NCBI RefSeq assembly: GCF_000350225.1
Contig: NW_005178827.1
Location: 234,320-298,319 of the forward strand
Length of the DNA stretch: 64,000 bases
Direction: 5' to 3'
DNA from: Chondrus crispus
Taxonomy: Eukaryota > Rhodophyta > Florideophyceae > Gigartinales > Gigartinaceae
Of the stretch, positions 1 to 9,542 are shown in pieces. The translations under genes and the position numbers were made by a program. Within the stretch, counting starts at the first letter, position 1, and every line of letters starts with the position of its first letter. Below the pieces are notes generated by a model. That model ran no database searches. It saw only the letters and a program-made list of their open reading frames with translations, and had not been told where the DNA came from.

Positions 1-1
1 A

Positions 2-1048
2 CGTCGCCTCCGAGCCCGGTGTACGCGTCTTCTCCTTGGGCTACAAAGCCGTGCTCCAACTGCTCTCGTCCTTAAGCTGCAACATTCTGTTCGACGGGCA
101 CAACACGATATCAATGTTATCGGCCTACGATCGAAACAGATCTCAACGACAAGCTTCAATTTAAACATCTACAGCGACGAGCATGCGCTTTCTGAGTTTC
201 GTTTCCGTACGAGCGAGATAGGCAAGGTACGAGATATCATATCTTGGAGCGAGATTCCAACCCGCAATCGCTACCGATGCGATAGCATAACCGCCACTTG
301 TATTTTGCTCAAGCGAATGTCATTTCCGACCGGATGGAGAGATCTAGAGACAACTTTTGGAATGCAGTCTTCTGCGCTGTGTGAAGTATTTTGGGAAGTA
401 GTTGTGGAATTTATTGAAGAACGCGGCCATCTCGTAGAGACTTTCAGAACTGATCTTATGTCGCAAAGAGCACATATTTTCGCTGAAGCTGTTGAGAGAA
501 GAGGAGCACCACTGGATAACTGCGTGGTGTTTATTGACTGCACGAAAATTCAAATGAGCAGACCGGGTGGAGAAAGTGCTTTCCAGCGCTCCTGCTATTC
601 AGGACATAAAAGATTTCACTGCTTGGTGTATCAGACAGTGACGACGCCCGATGGACTCATGTTTCATATGTTTGGGCCTGAGGTTGGGCGTCGTCATGAC
701 ATGACCCTTTTTCGTCAAAGCGGCTTAATTGAGCAGGTCGAAGAAAATCTCTTGCTGCAAGATAGGCAGTACTGTCTTTATGGAGATGCAGCATACGTGC
801 TGAGGCCGTGGCTTCAGGTTGCTTTTCGCGCACAAGGCGCAACGGCGGACCAACTGCTCTATAACCAAGGGATGAGTTCTGTTCGTGAAGCTGTCGAATG
901 GACATACAAGGATCTAAAGCAAATGTGGGCGTCACAGGATTTTAAACGTATGCTTAAAGTGCGACAGTCACCAGTGGCATTGCTTTACAAAACTGCAGCT
1001 TTACTTTGGAATGTGCGGGTTTGTATGCACAGTCTAGTGCGCAGGTGA
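2..1048 (+). CDS. PIF/Harbinger-type DDE transposase (DDE_Tnp_4 family), 5' end outside the window
   Basis: The frame is open from the first bases of the window, without a Met before 305, so the gene starts upstream. Residues coded before 305 belong to the protein: they carry the N-terminal helical block of Harbinger nucleases (YRCDSITATCILLKRM, then WRDLETTFG). The DDE nuclease core follows: D in FIDCTK, D in GRRHDMTLF, D in YGDAAY and E in REAVEWTYKDLK. In the family this enzyme cuts and pastes its own element at TWA targets, usually with a Myb/SANT-like partner encoded on the opposite strand. A convergent coiled-coil gene tail at 1157-1362 fits that partner. No frameshift or stop is seen in the visible 348 codons. 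A domesticated host gene is possible, but the paired-gene layout favours a transposon. Confidence 0.85.
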   Translation, partial: RRLRARCTRLLLGLQSRAPTALVLKLQHSVRRAQHDINVIGLRSKQISTTSFNLNIYSDEHALSEFRFRTSEIGKVRDIISWSEIPTRNRYRCDSITATCILLKRMSFPTGWRDLETTFGMQSSALCEVFWEVVVEFIEERGHLVETFRTDLMSQRAHIFAEAVERRGAPLDNCVVFIDCTKIQMSRPGGESAFQRSCYSGHKRFHCLVYQTVTTPDGLMFHMFGPEVGRRHDMTLFRQSGLIEQVEENLLLQDRQYCLYGDAAYVLRPWLQVAFRAQGATADQLLYNQGMSSVREAVEWTYKDLKQMWASQDFKRMLKVRQSPVALLYKTAALLWNVRVCMHSLVRR

Positions 1049-1156
1049 GCTCGTACTTTTTGTGTAAACCTCCAACATTAGGCATCTATCTGTCAAGGCA
1101 AGAATAAACTACTTCTACTCCAGTTTTTTTGCCAATGCACTAAGCACGGCCATCAT

Positions 1157-1362
1157 TTAAGTTCTTTCCTGTATTGCGCCCCTTCGTTCCTCTCGCTCTA
1201 TTTCCAGGCGGCGCTGCTCCAGTGCCATCCGCCTCTCTTCCACGGCGATTCGGCGAGCCTCGTGGTCTTGCGCAACCTTCAAGCGCTCTCCCGCACGCTC
1301 GTGTTTTGATATTTCGTATTCCAGTTTGCGTTCTTCCACTTTTAAACGCTTATGATCAACAT
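1157..1362 (-). pseudogene. C-terminal coiled-coil tail of a Harbinger-associated protein, cut off by a Gypsy LTR
   Basis: The minus-strand frame ending at 1157 encodes a charged coiled coil rich in Arg and Glu (RLKVEERKLEYEISKHERA, then VEERRMALEQRRLEIEREER). This is the usual C-terminal shape of the Myb/SANT or MADF partner proteins of Harbinger elements. It converges on the transposase ending at 1048, about 110 bp away. The frame reads into the Gypsy LTR at 1363, so everything upstream of this tail (DNA-binding domain and start) was separated by that insertion. The missing part is not recognisable on the far side of the Gypsy element. Assignment as the Harbinger partner is inference from position and composition. 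Confidence 0.5.
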
Positions 1363-1982
1363 TGTAGTATAATGACCGGCGCGAGCGCGCGGAGGTCATC
1401 GGACGGCCGTATACGGTATACACGTGGGCGGCTGTGCCCACGTGTAGCGAGCGCGCGCGCATGCCGAGCGGTCGTAATCTGGCGTACGTGTACGTTAGCA
1501 CACGTGTCGTCCGTGCGGTAGTCTGTAAGCAACACGCGTGTACAGTGGTGCACACGTGTAGTAGCAGCGGCCGTGCGGTAGTAGCAATTATGGCGCTAGT
1601 TTTTTAATTGTGTACAGTACCCGGCACGCACTAGGCGGCAGGTACTGTACTACTGTACTGGGACAGGTGTCCGAGGCGTCCCCCTGCGGGGTTAAGACCT
1701 GGCACCCGTCCCCACCAGTAAACGGGGGCAAGCTCGCCCCCGTCCCTTTTGCGCCTACGTACGTCCGTTTCGGTTGTCCGCCGCGCGCGCTGGCTTCTAA
1801 CCCGTTACCGGTCGCTCCCGTTTACGCACCACGGGGCGACTGCGCGTAACCGGCCAGTGAGCCACTCCCTTTTCGCGAGCTCGTCCGCTCGGTTCTATTA
1901 GCGCGTCGCGTCCACGCCGCGTGCTCCCTCGCTCAAGCCTCCGCCTCTCACCCAACCCAGGGCGGAGAGGTTTTATCCCACA
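1363..1982 (+). repeat. 5' LTR of Gypsy A
   Basis: Starts TGTAGTATAATGACC and ends TTATCCCACA, with TG...CA termini. It matches 12127-12797 over its length, including the internal segment around the run GTGTACAGTACCCGGC. It lacks a stretch of about 50 bp found in the 3' LTR near 12263-12315. Its last 197 bp are also part of the tandem duplication at 1786-2354. Confidence 0.9.
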
Positions 1983-2354
1983 TTTGGTACTCTTGTGGAG
2001 GGAATAACTCTCGAGGTTGAGCCGCACGCGTGGTCGCTCGATCGCGCGCAGAACCGTACGGACGGAAAAGCGCGCTGGCTTCTAACCCGTTACCGGTCGC
2101 TCCCGTTCACGTACCACGGGGCGATTGCGCGTAACCGGCCAGTGAGCCACTCCCTTTTCGCGAGCTCGTCCGATCGGTTCAATTGGCGCGTCGCGTCCGC
2201 GCCGCGTGCTCCCTCACTGAAGCCTCCGCCTCTCACCCAACCCAGGGCGGAGAGGAGTTATCCCACATTGGTACTCTTGTGGAGGGGATAACTCTCGAGG
2301 TTGAGCCGCACGCGTGGTCGCTCGATCGCGCGCAGAACCGTACGGACGGAAAAG
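1786..2354 (+). repeat. 285-bp tandem duplication covering LTR end, PBS and leader
   Basis: Copy 1 (1786-2070) and copy 2 (2071-2354) both run from CGCGCTGGCTTCTAACCC to GTACGGACGGAAAAG. Each holds the LTR 3' end, a primer binding site and the leader. The 3' LTR shares most diagnostic differences with copy 2 (for example CGATCGGTTCAATTGG and GAGGAGTTATCCC) rather than copy 1. Confidence 0.9.
1985..1998 (+). other. Primer binding site of Gypsy A (duplicated at 2269-2282)
   Basis: TGGTACTCTTGTGG begins two bases after the LTR end. It starts with TGG, as expected for pairing to a tRNA CCA end. The same 14 bases follow the 5' LTR of element B (49340-49353, minus strand), so the site is conserved in the family. 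The tRNA it would pair with cannot be named from this window. Confidence 0.75.
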
Positions 2355-2394
2355 GTTGAGAAATCACCGCGTCGATCGCGAAGCGTATTCGACG

Positions 2395-5007
2395 ATGAAC
2401 CGACCGGAAGAAGGGGGAGACTCCGCCTCCGGGCGTCTGAGCACCCGCAGTGGCAGTGGCGCACCGCGCCCCCGGGTAGAGAACCCGGAAGCCCTGCTGC
2501 GACCGCCACCGCGACCGGGCCGCACGCGAGCGTCCGCATCGGATGTTACGCCGGCCGTGTCGGCAGGCACCGAGAATCGCGTCCAATGGATGGTCGACGC
2601 GATTCAGCCGCGCATCCAGGCCTGGGTCGAGGAGTTCCTCGCTACGGAACTCCCCCAGGTAGCGCGCGTATGCCTCGACCGAACGGTGCCCGCGCTCGTG
2701 GACGCGCACGTACGCAGCGCGATACCACCGCTTTTGGACGAACTTCTACCCGCTCAAGTCCAATGCGAGGTGGTGACCGCGCTCACCACTGTGGATGAAG
2801 AATCCCCGTCCGGTACGGCTCTAAAGGGAGCGATCAGCTCCGCCGTGGCCAATCGTCTGGCCACGACCTTCGCCGGAGCAGGAGTCGACGCACGCGAGCA
2901 GCGCGACTCGACCGCTCCGGATCCTACGCTAACGCACGCTGAACCGATCGGCGCCGCACCCGGGATCGGTACAATGGCCCCTCACCCGGAGGGTAAGACC
3001 ATTTACCTCCCACCAATTTATGGTGCTACAGGAGGGCCCACAGAAAATGGCCCTCCCGTAGTCGCCGATACGGCTGGCCCCCGCGGGACAGAAAACCGCC
3101 TGGGGCGCTTCGCGACAGAAAAGCGACAGCCGTATCGGTCGAGCAGAAGAAGCGCACCCGGCGCTCAAGGCTACACCTCGGAGGGTACAGAAAACCCCTC
3201 CGAGGAAGAAGACACAAGACGTCGCCACAGGGCGACGCGTAAGAACCGCGACGGACGCTATGCGCGATACCGCGATGCCGGAGGGGTCGGTTACCCCTCC
3301 GATGATAACCGCGACGGACGCTACACGCGATACCGCGATGCCGGAGGGGTCGGTTACCCCTCCGATGATAACCGCGACGGACGCTACACGCGATACCGCG
3401 ATGCCGGAGGGGTCGGTTACCCCTCCGATGATAACCGCGAAGGACGCTATACGCGATACCGCGATGCCGGAGGAGGTGGATACCCCTCCGATGACGAGGA
3501 CACCGAGTCGGACGGATCGCGCAGAGGCGACCGCAGAGGTCGCAATGCGCGTGACCGACGTCGGTTCCGGCGAGAAGACTCCGATCCGGAGGGCTACAGT
3601 AGCCCCGGCGGAGAAGGAGACCGCCACCGCAGGGGCAGAGACCGCCGGTCTGCCCCGAGGCGGGATCCGAAACGGCTGCCGGTGATCAGGCCGCTGAACG
3701 ACCTGTTCACCAAGGCCGTCAACTACCGCACGTATAGGCTGGAAAATCGCAGCGCGCGCTACGACGCGAGTACCGCGCGGCGAGTTAACCGATATCGGAA
3801 GAAGTTGGACGTCCAGCTGAAAACCCACACATTCGGTGGTCAAGATCCAATCGCGGTGCTAGGATTTCTCGCGCGCTTCAAGATGGCCTGCGACCACAAT
3901 GGGGTCAGCGAAGGCGCGGCCGTATGGTGTTTCCAGTTCTATTTGACTGGGCAGGCTCACGCCTTGCTCCAGTCCAGGCTACACGGGAACACCATGGCGG
4001 TCGATGCGGAGGAGCGCGATATGCTCGAAACCTACGCGGAAGTTGTTAACTTTTTATTGCGCACGTACGCGACTGACGAAGTTATTTCCGAAGCGGTCGG
4101 TGATGTCACCTCCTTCCGTCAGAGCTCTAATATGACGGAGGAGGTGTACAGTAACCAGTTGTGGGACAAGGCGTTGCGCTGCGGAACCGTATTTTCGGAC
4201 AGGCGCCTGAAGTCCCTTTTTGTTGAGGGACTTCTGCCAGCGACGTGCGCGCAGGTGCGGAATTATCTCGCGACGCATCCGGGCGTGGACTACCAAGCGG
4301 TGGCACGCTACGCGCAAGCGATAGGCGAGACGCACCGCTCGGCTCGAAGACAGGCGACCTCGCTCGCGTCGCCTCAAGCACCGTCCGATTCGGTGAGAAG
4401 ATTCACGCGCAACGCGCGGACAAGGCCCGTGCCGTCGGTCGAGTCCCTGTCTGAACTCCCGACAGCGCGCGGGACCGAAACGGAGGAGATACTGGCGGTG
4501 ACGGACCAGTCGGCGACGCCGAGCTCGCTTAGCTCGCCGCCGACTAGCTACCATCCGTCACCTGCCTCGTCCCCGGCGGGCGCGCCGATGGCGCCCGCCC
4601 AACACGGTGACGCGCGCGCACATCCGTACGGAAGGCCAGTACAGAACCAGCGGGTCCGGTTCTTCAACCAAGGATTACCTGGACCCCCGCCGTGCCGGTT
4701 CTGTCTGGACCTGACCCACCGACAGGAGCAATGTCCTGTGGTGGCGGATAGCGCGCTGCGTTCGAAGCTTTTGCAGGCCCGCGAGGCCAATTATCAAAAG
4801 CTTCGGATCCGCCAAGGTCTCCGCCCGGGTTCGCCGTTCGAGCGCCAACCGCCGACGGCGTGGCGAAATTCGCGTGCGCAGGCTCCCACGGGCATCAACG
4901 TGGTCGAGCCGCGCGAGGCCGTCCAATCGGAAGAACCCGCGCTACCGCTGACGGACGAGGGGCCCGAGGACCTTGGGGTGACGGGGGAAGCCGGGGAGGA
5001 CGCGTAG
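2395..5007 (+). CDS. gag: Gag polyprotein of Gypsy A
   Basis: An 870-residue capsid/nucleocapsid precursor that packages element RNA in cytoplasmic particles. The frame is open upstream to 2314, but the start at 2395 (MNRPEEG) matches the start of the homologous Gag of element B (MNPTGTP). Order: a low-complexity N terminus; an Arg/Asp-rich region with four near-identical 21-residue repeats (3244-3495, core GRYTRYRDAGGVGYPSDD); the capsid-like domain (PLNDLFTKAVNYRTYRLE onward); and a CCHC zinc knuckle near residue 767 (CRFCLDLTHRQEQC). It ends at TAG 5005-5007. Pol lies in the -1 frame and overlaps the last part; element B shows the same frame relation. No stop or frameshift is seen. Confidence 0.92.
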   Translation: MNRPEEGGDSASGRLSTRSGSGAPRPRVENPEALLRPPPRPGRTRASASDVTPAVSAGTENRVQWMVDAIQPRIQAWVEEFLATELPQVARVCLDRTVPALVDAHVRSAIPPLLDELLPAQVQCEVVTALTTVDEESPSGTALKGAISSAVANRLATTFAGAGVDAREQRDSTAPDPTLTHAEPIGAAPGIGTMAPHPEGKTIYLPPIYGATGGPTENGPPVVADTAGPRGTENRLGRFATEKRQPYRSSRRSAPGAQGYTSEGTENPSEEEDTRRRHRATRKNRDGRYARYRDAGGVGYPSDDNRDGRYTRYRDAGGVGYPSDDNRDGRYTRYRDAGGVGYPSDDNREGRYTRYRDAGGGGYPSDDEDTESDGSRRGDRRGRNARDRRRFRREDSDPEGYSSPGGEGDRHRRGRDRRSAPRRDPKRLPVIRPLNDLFTKAVNYRTYRLENRSARYDASTARRVNRYRKKLDVQLKTHTFGGQDPIAVLGFLARFKMACDHNGVSEGAAVWCFQFYLTGQAHALLQSRLHGNTMAVDAEERDMLETYAEVVNFLLRTYATDEVISEAVGDVTSFRQSSNMTEEVYSNQLWDKALRCGTVFSDRRLKSLFVEGLLPATCAQVRNYLATHPGVDYQAVARYAQAIGETHRSARRQATSLASPQAPSDSVRRFTRNARTRPVPSVESLSELPTARGTETEEILAVTDQSATPSSLSSPPTSYHPSPASSPAGAPMAPAQHGDARAHPYGRPVQNQRVRFFNQGLPGPPPCRFCLDLTHRQEQCPVVADSALRSKLLQAREANYQKLRIRQGLRPGSPFERQPPTAWRNSRAQAPTGINVVEPREAVQSEEPALPLTDEGPEDLGVTGEAGEDA
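3244..3495 (+). repeat. Four tandem 63-bp units within gag
   Basis: Units at 3244-3306, 3307-3369, 3370-3432 and 3433-3495 differ at only a few bases and keep the reading frame, giving four 21-residue repeats rich in Arg, Tyr, Gly and Asp. The Gag of element B lacks them, so they expanded in the A lineage. Confidence 0.95.
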
Positions 5008-7178
5008 AGGCGTCGACGATCCTCCCCATGCCAAGCCTCAATAAACAAGGCACCCCGTCGACCGCTTCGGTACGCGCGCCATCGCAGAGCCGAACGGACG
5101 AAGCGGCAATTTGCTTCTTCAAGAAGCAAAATTATAAGGTCACCGCAACGATCGGACAACGACGCGCGATGATGCGCGCCATCACGCCGGTTCTAGATTC
5201 GGGCGCCGGCCCGAATCTAATCCACCTACGCTGTGTGGCAGAACCGTGGCGCGCTGCCATCCAGTCCGCGCGGAGCCCGCCGCTCATCGACGCTTCCAAT
5301 AGGTCGATGAAGGCCCTCGGCGAGCTCAAACTGTACGTCCGGATTGGTGAGTTCGTCGCGCGCGTGCCATTCTTGGTCGTCACCAACCTCGCCGTGGACT
5401 GTATCCTCGGAACCACGTTCCTGGATCGCCACGTGAAGGCGATCCTGCCACCGCAGAGGAAGGTGCTGTTCCATCATGCGCCGTCCGTAGCGCTGACGGG
5501 AGTCACACCCTCGAGGCACGACCGCAAGATGGCCTCGAGGGGACCGTCGCAGCAGCTCCCGCAGGAGGAAAATTCGGCCGACCGGAAGCGCGCGCAGTTC
5601 CCGACGAACGTACCGTCACGGAAAATTCGCGTGGTCAAGGGGGTCACGATACCCCCGATGACCCAAGCGATGGTACGCGTCGCAACACCGGTTGGGGGGC
5701 TTTGCTTCCTTCAAAACCACCCCAAAACGGCGCATAAGAATTTATGCCTGATGGCGCAGGGGGTCATGGACCTCTTCCCGGGCGAGCCGTTTACGGTGCT
5801 TGTTAGCAACTTCGGAAGCCGCGCGGCCCACGTCCCCAAGCATACCGTTGTCGGTCTCGCGTTGCCATCCCCCACACACATCCTGACACTTGGCGTGCCG
5901 GTCCCCGGAGAGGCCGACGCTAAGGAAGGGAGAGGGAACAAAAATAATTCCTCGACCGCTACGGAGGAACAGGCGCGACGCGAACAACCAGTTACGGACG
6001 ACAGCAGAAGACAATCCTCCACCGCTACGGAAGGATACGCGCGTCGCAAAGAATCCGCTACGGACGAAGGCAGGATTAATTCCTCACCCGCGGGGGAATG
6101 TGCGCGACGAGAAGGACCCGTTACGGACGATGGCAGAATTAAATCCACCACCGCTACGGGAGGAGGCGCGCGACGCGAAGAACCGGAAACGGACGAAGCC
6201 CGCAGTGGCAATCCCGCTAACGCGGATGAGCGGACCAATACGGACGCGGAGAAGACCCGCTCGTGGGAAGAAGACGTCCATATTGGTGCAGAAGACAGTA
6301 CCGTCCGGTCGGAAATTATGGACATGCTGTCCGAGTTCAAGGACATGTGGTCCGGCCACTTGGGTAAGATCGATGCTACGAAGCATCGCATCGAGCTGAA
6401 GCCCGGTGCGAAGCCGATCTACCAAGCACCCTACCGAGCCGGACCCATCGCGCGCGAGAAGGAGAAGGAAATCGACCGCATGCTGCGCGCGGGAGTCATC
6501 GAACCGACAGCGGCCGATTGGGCGAGCCCCGTGGTCTTCGTCCCTAAAAAGGACGGGACCATGCGGGTCTGCGTGGACTATCGCAAGCTAAACGCCGTTA
6601 CGGTTCGCGACTCCTACCCACTACCGCGCATGGACGAATGTATCGACTCGCTCGGCGATGCCACTGTCTTTACCACGCTAGACTGTAATAGCGGGTATTG
6701 GCAGGTGGAGATCGCTGAGGAGGACCGCGATAAAACGACGTTCGCGTCGCATTCGGGCCTCTACCGTTTTCTACGCATGCCGTTCGGTCTCAAAAACGCG
6801 CCCGCGACATTTCAACGAGCGGTCGACATCATCCTGTCCCGCGTGAAATGGGAGACCGCGTTGGTCTACCTCGATGACGTCATTGTCTACTCGCGAACCG
6901 TTACGGAACATATGGCACACGTGCGCGAGGTACTACGGCTTCTACATACCGCGGGCGTGTCGCTAAAATTGGCGAAGTGCGCGTTTTTCGACACCTCCGT
7001 AACCTATCTCGGGCACGTCATTCGTCCGGGACGGTTGGAGGTGGAGCGACGCAACGTCATCGCGATCGAGCGCGCGCGCGCCTACGAACCAAACGGAACT
7101 GCGATCCTTTCTCGGGATGTGCAACGTGTACCGGCGGTTTGTGCAAGGATTCGCGAAGATCGCCACGCCGCTGAATAA
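4860..7178 (+). pseudogene. pol: Pol of Gypsy A, part 1: protease and reverse transcriptase (frameshifted near 7070)
   Basis: The frame is open by 4860, but Pol-like sequence starts only after the gag stop (about 5008). It holds an aspartic protease with the active-site motif VLDSGAGPNLI and, after a variable Glu/Arg/Ala-rich linker (about 5920-6290), the RT: FVPKKDGTMRVCVDYRKLN, LPRMDECIDSLG, FTTLDCNSGYWQ, FRMPFGLKNAPATFQ-like block, and the catalytic YLDD in ALVYLDDVIVYS. At the GC run 7069-7080 the frame breaks: the conserved NQTELRSFLGMCNVYRRFV block continues in the +1 frame. A single indel in a GC repeat explains this. Expression would be by -1 shift from gag or by separate initiation; both elements keep the same frame relation. 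No perfect slippery heptamer is visible. Confidence 0.88.
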
Positions 7179-9366
7179 GAAGACCGGCAAGAATCAGCCC
7201 TACGAGTTCGAGATCTTAACCGATGCGGAATACGCGGCGTTTGAGGAATTGAAGCGGCGCCTCGTGTCGCCGCCAATCCTCGCGCTACCCCGCTACGGAC
7301 GGAAATATACGCTGGACACCGACGCGTGCGGACACCAAGTGGGTTGCGCCCTTCTACAGGAGCAACCCGATGGAGGTACTCGACCGATCGGATATTGGAG
7401 TCGTGCGTTGACCGACGCGGAGCGCAATTATACGACTACCGAAAAGGAATGCTTGGCCGTAGTGTGGAGCATCCTCACCCTACGGCCGTACCTATACGGA
7501 AGCGCGTTCAACCTTCGCACGGATCACGAGGCCCTACGCTGGGTCCTCAATTTAGCGGACAGTTCCGGTCGGCTCGCTCGCTGGCGCCTGCGCTTGGCGG
7601 AGTACGACTACGAGGTACAGTCCCGCCCGGGCGTCAAGCACCAACTCGCGGACGGCGTATCGCGCTTACGTACCGATGGAGGAGACACCGAACCGGTCGA
7701 TGATGAGGTCCCGTGCTTCGCGGTCCAGTACGAAGAGGGCAGCGAGGCCCTCCTGGACAATGTGCACTGGGACCCGCCGCAAGACCGTCCGGACGGTTGT
7801 CACACGCTCGCGATAACTCCCGAGGAACGCGACGCTGCGTCCATCTCGGTTGAGGAATTTTTACGCGAACAAGCTGAGGACGTCTTCTGTCGCTTCGCCG
7901 CGGAAACCGTCGGGACGCCGAACTCGAAGTTCGACATCGACCGTTACGGATTTCTCGTGAGGACGTCCCCGCTGGACGGGACCCTGCAGCGCGTGGTACC
8001 GACTCGGTTGCGCCCCCGGGTACTGTACCTGGCACACCATCCGAGGTTGGCAGGTCACCCGGGAGCGACGCGTATGTACGACACCCTTCGCAGGGAGTAC
8101 TACTGGCCACACATGGCCAGCGACGCGTTTTCGACCGTACGGAATTGCACCTCGTGTGCTGCGACCCGCGGGACGCTTGTCAAGAACCAAAAGGTTCTCA
8201 AGCTGTTCCCCGCGGCGCGCCCCTCGGAGTTTGTCGCGATGGACCTCCTGGGGCCCCTACCCAAGACCGCGCACGGAAACCAACACGTGTTGGTAATTAC
8301 CGACCGGTTCTCCAAGCTAACGCGCAGTATCCCGCTCCGGACCACAACCGCTTCGGTCGTCGCAAACGCGTTTTTAGACAACTGGGTATACGTTTACGGA
8401 GCTCCGCGCTACGTACTAACCGACAATGGCCCCCAGTTCGCTGCAAAATTCTTCGACGCGGTATGCGCCCTCCTGGGGGTGCGGCATTATCTCACGACAG
8501 CCTACCACCCCCAGTCGAATGGGCAGACCGAACGGTTCAATCGCACGCTGGTGCAACGCCTCCGGCACTACGTGGAGGAGCACCAGCGCGATTGGGACGA
8601 CTACGTGCAGCCGCTGATCTTCGCGTACAATACGCAGGTCCACCGGTCGACGGAGACGACTCCGTTCGACCTGGTGTTAACGCGGCCACCGTCCGGTTTG
8701 ATTCTCCCCGGTACTGTGCTGCAGGACGCGGGGACCCATCGAGAGGACCCGCGGACCCCGGTGCAGTACAAGCGCGCCACGCTGCGCAAGCTTCGCGACG
8801 CTCTCGACCGCGCTCGGACGAAATTATCCGCATCGCAAAAGCGGTACAAGGACGATTTTGACAAGAAGGTCCGCTTCCGTCCGGTCGTTGTGGCGGGCGA
8901 TTTTGTCTACGTTGATCGCCCGCCCCGCCCGTTGACAAGCGTCGAGCGACGCACGCGTGCGCAAGGTACGACCGGAACGGACGAGCTCTCTGTCAAACTC
9001 CTACCAAAGACAGAGGGGCCGTTTCGCGTGCGCTCCGCTACGGACACCACGGTCCTCATCGAGCAGGACGGTGTGGAGAACCGCGTGAGCATCGACCGCG
9101 TCACAAAAATGCCACGCGGGCCGGGGGACACTGTCGCCTCGGCCATTCCATCCGCATCGGACGCGCAAACTACAACGCCCCGCGCGGAATACGTCGTTGA
9201 CCGCATCTTCGGACACCGTATGACCTGCGGCGGCATCGAGTACAAGGTTCGCTGGTACGGGTACGCCGCTTCTGACGATACCTACGAGCCCTCTGAGGGG
9301 CTCCCGCAACCTTTCATCGACCGATATTGGCGTACGCGCCAAGGACGGACAAGCGCGCTCGCGTAG
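7081..9366 (+). CDS. pol: Pol of Gypsy A, part 2: RNase H, integrase, chromodomain
   Basis: Continuation of Pol after the frameshift; the first Met in frame is at 7117. It begins with the end of RT (SFLGMCNVYRRFV), then RNase H (YTLDTDACGHQVGCALLQ, TEKECLAVVW, TDHEALRW), an integrase zinc-finger region (HHPRLAGHPG, CTSCAA), and the integrase core with D in FVAMDLLGPLP, D in VLTDNGPQF and E in NGQTERFNR. The C-terminal 60 residues form a chromodomain (EYVVDRIFGH, then EYKVRWYGY and DDTYEPSEGL), the mark of chromoviruses, which in that group steers integration towards marked chromatin. Its start is fixed only by homology with element B, where RT and RNase H are also contiguous. Confidence 0.9.
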   Translation, partial: PTNQTELRSFLGMCNVYRRFVQGFAKIATPLNKKTGKNQPYEFEILTDAEYAAFEELKRRLVSPPILALPRYGRKYTLDTDACGHQVGCALLQEQPDGGTRPIGYWSRALTDAERNYTTTEKECLAVVWSILTLRPYLYGSAFNLRTDHEALRWVLNLADSSGRLARWRLRLAEYDYEVQSRPGVKHQLADGVSRLRTDGGDTEPVDDEVPCFAVQYEEGSEALLDNVHWDPPQDRPDGCHTLAITPEERDAASISVEEFLREQAEDVFCRFAAETVGTPNSKFDIDRYGFLVRTSPLDGTLQRVVPTRLRPRVLYLAHHPRLAGHPGATRMYDTLRREYYWPHMASDAFSTVRNCTSCAATRGTLVKNQKVLKLFPAARPSEFVAMDLLGPLPKTAHGNQHVLVITDRFSKLTRSIPLRTTTASVVANAFLDNWVYVYGAPRYVLTDNGPQFAAKFFDAVCALLGVRHYLTTAYHPQSNGQTERFNRTLVQRLRHYVEEHQRDWDDYVQPLIFAYNTQVHRSTETTPFDLVLTRPPSGLILPGTVLQDAGTHREDPRTPVQYKRATLRKLRDALDRARTKLSASQKRYKDDFDKKVRFRPVVVAGDFVYVDRPPRPLTSVERRTRAQGTTGTDELSVKLLPKTEGPFRVRSATDTTVLIEQDGVENRVSIDRVTKMPRGPGDTVASAIPSASDAQTTTPRAEYVVDRIFGHRMTCGGIEYKVRWYGYAASDDTYEPSEGLPQPFIDRYWRTRQGRTSALA

Positions 9367-9542
9367 CGCTTCTTCCGGCCTCGCATGGCCGAACCGCCAG
9401 GACGACCTCGCTCGCGCGCGTCGTGCACTACCGCCCGCACGCGCCAAAAGGAGAAGGCAAGGAACACCGCTAGTCGGCTCTGTTTACTGTGGGCGAAGCC
9501 CCTAATGGGCTACGCGAAAGGGGGCGACCAACGGGTCGGGGC

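Noticed and set aside
4978..5007. Possible -1 frameshift heptamer GGGGGAA before the gag stop of Gypsy A
   Set aside because: It does not fit the X-XXY-YYZ rule in the gag frame and is not kept in element B.
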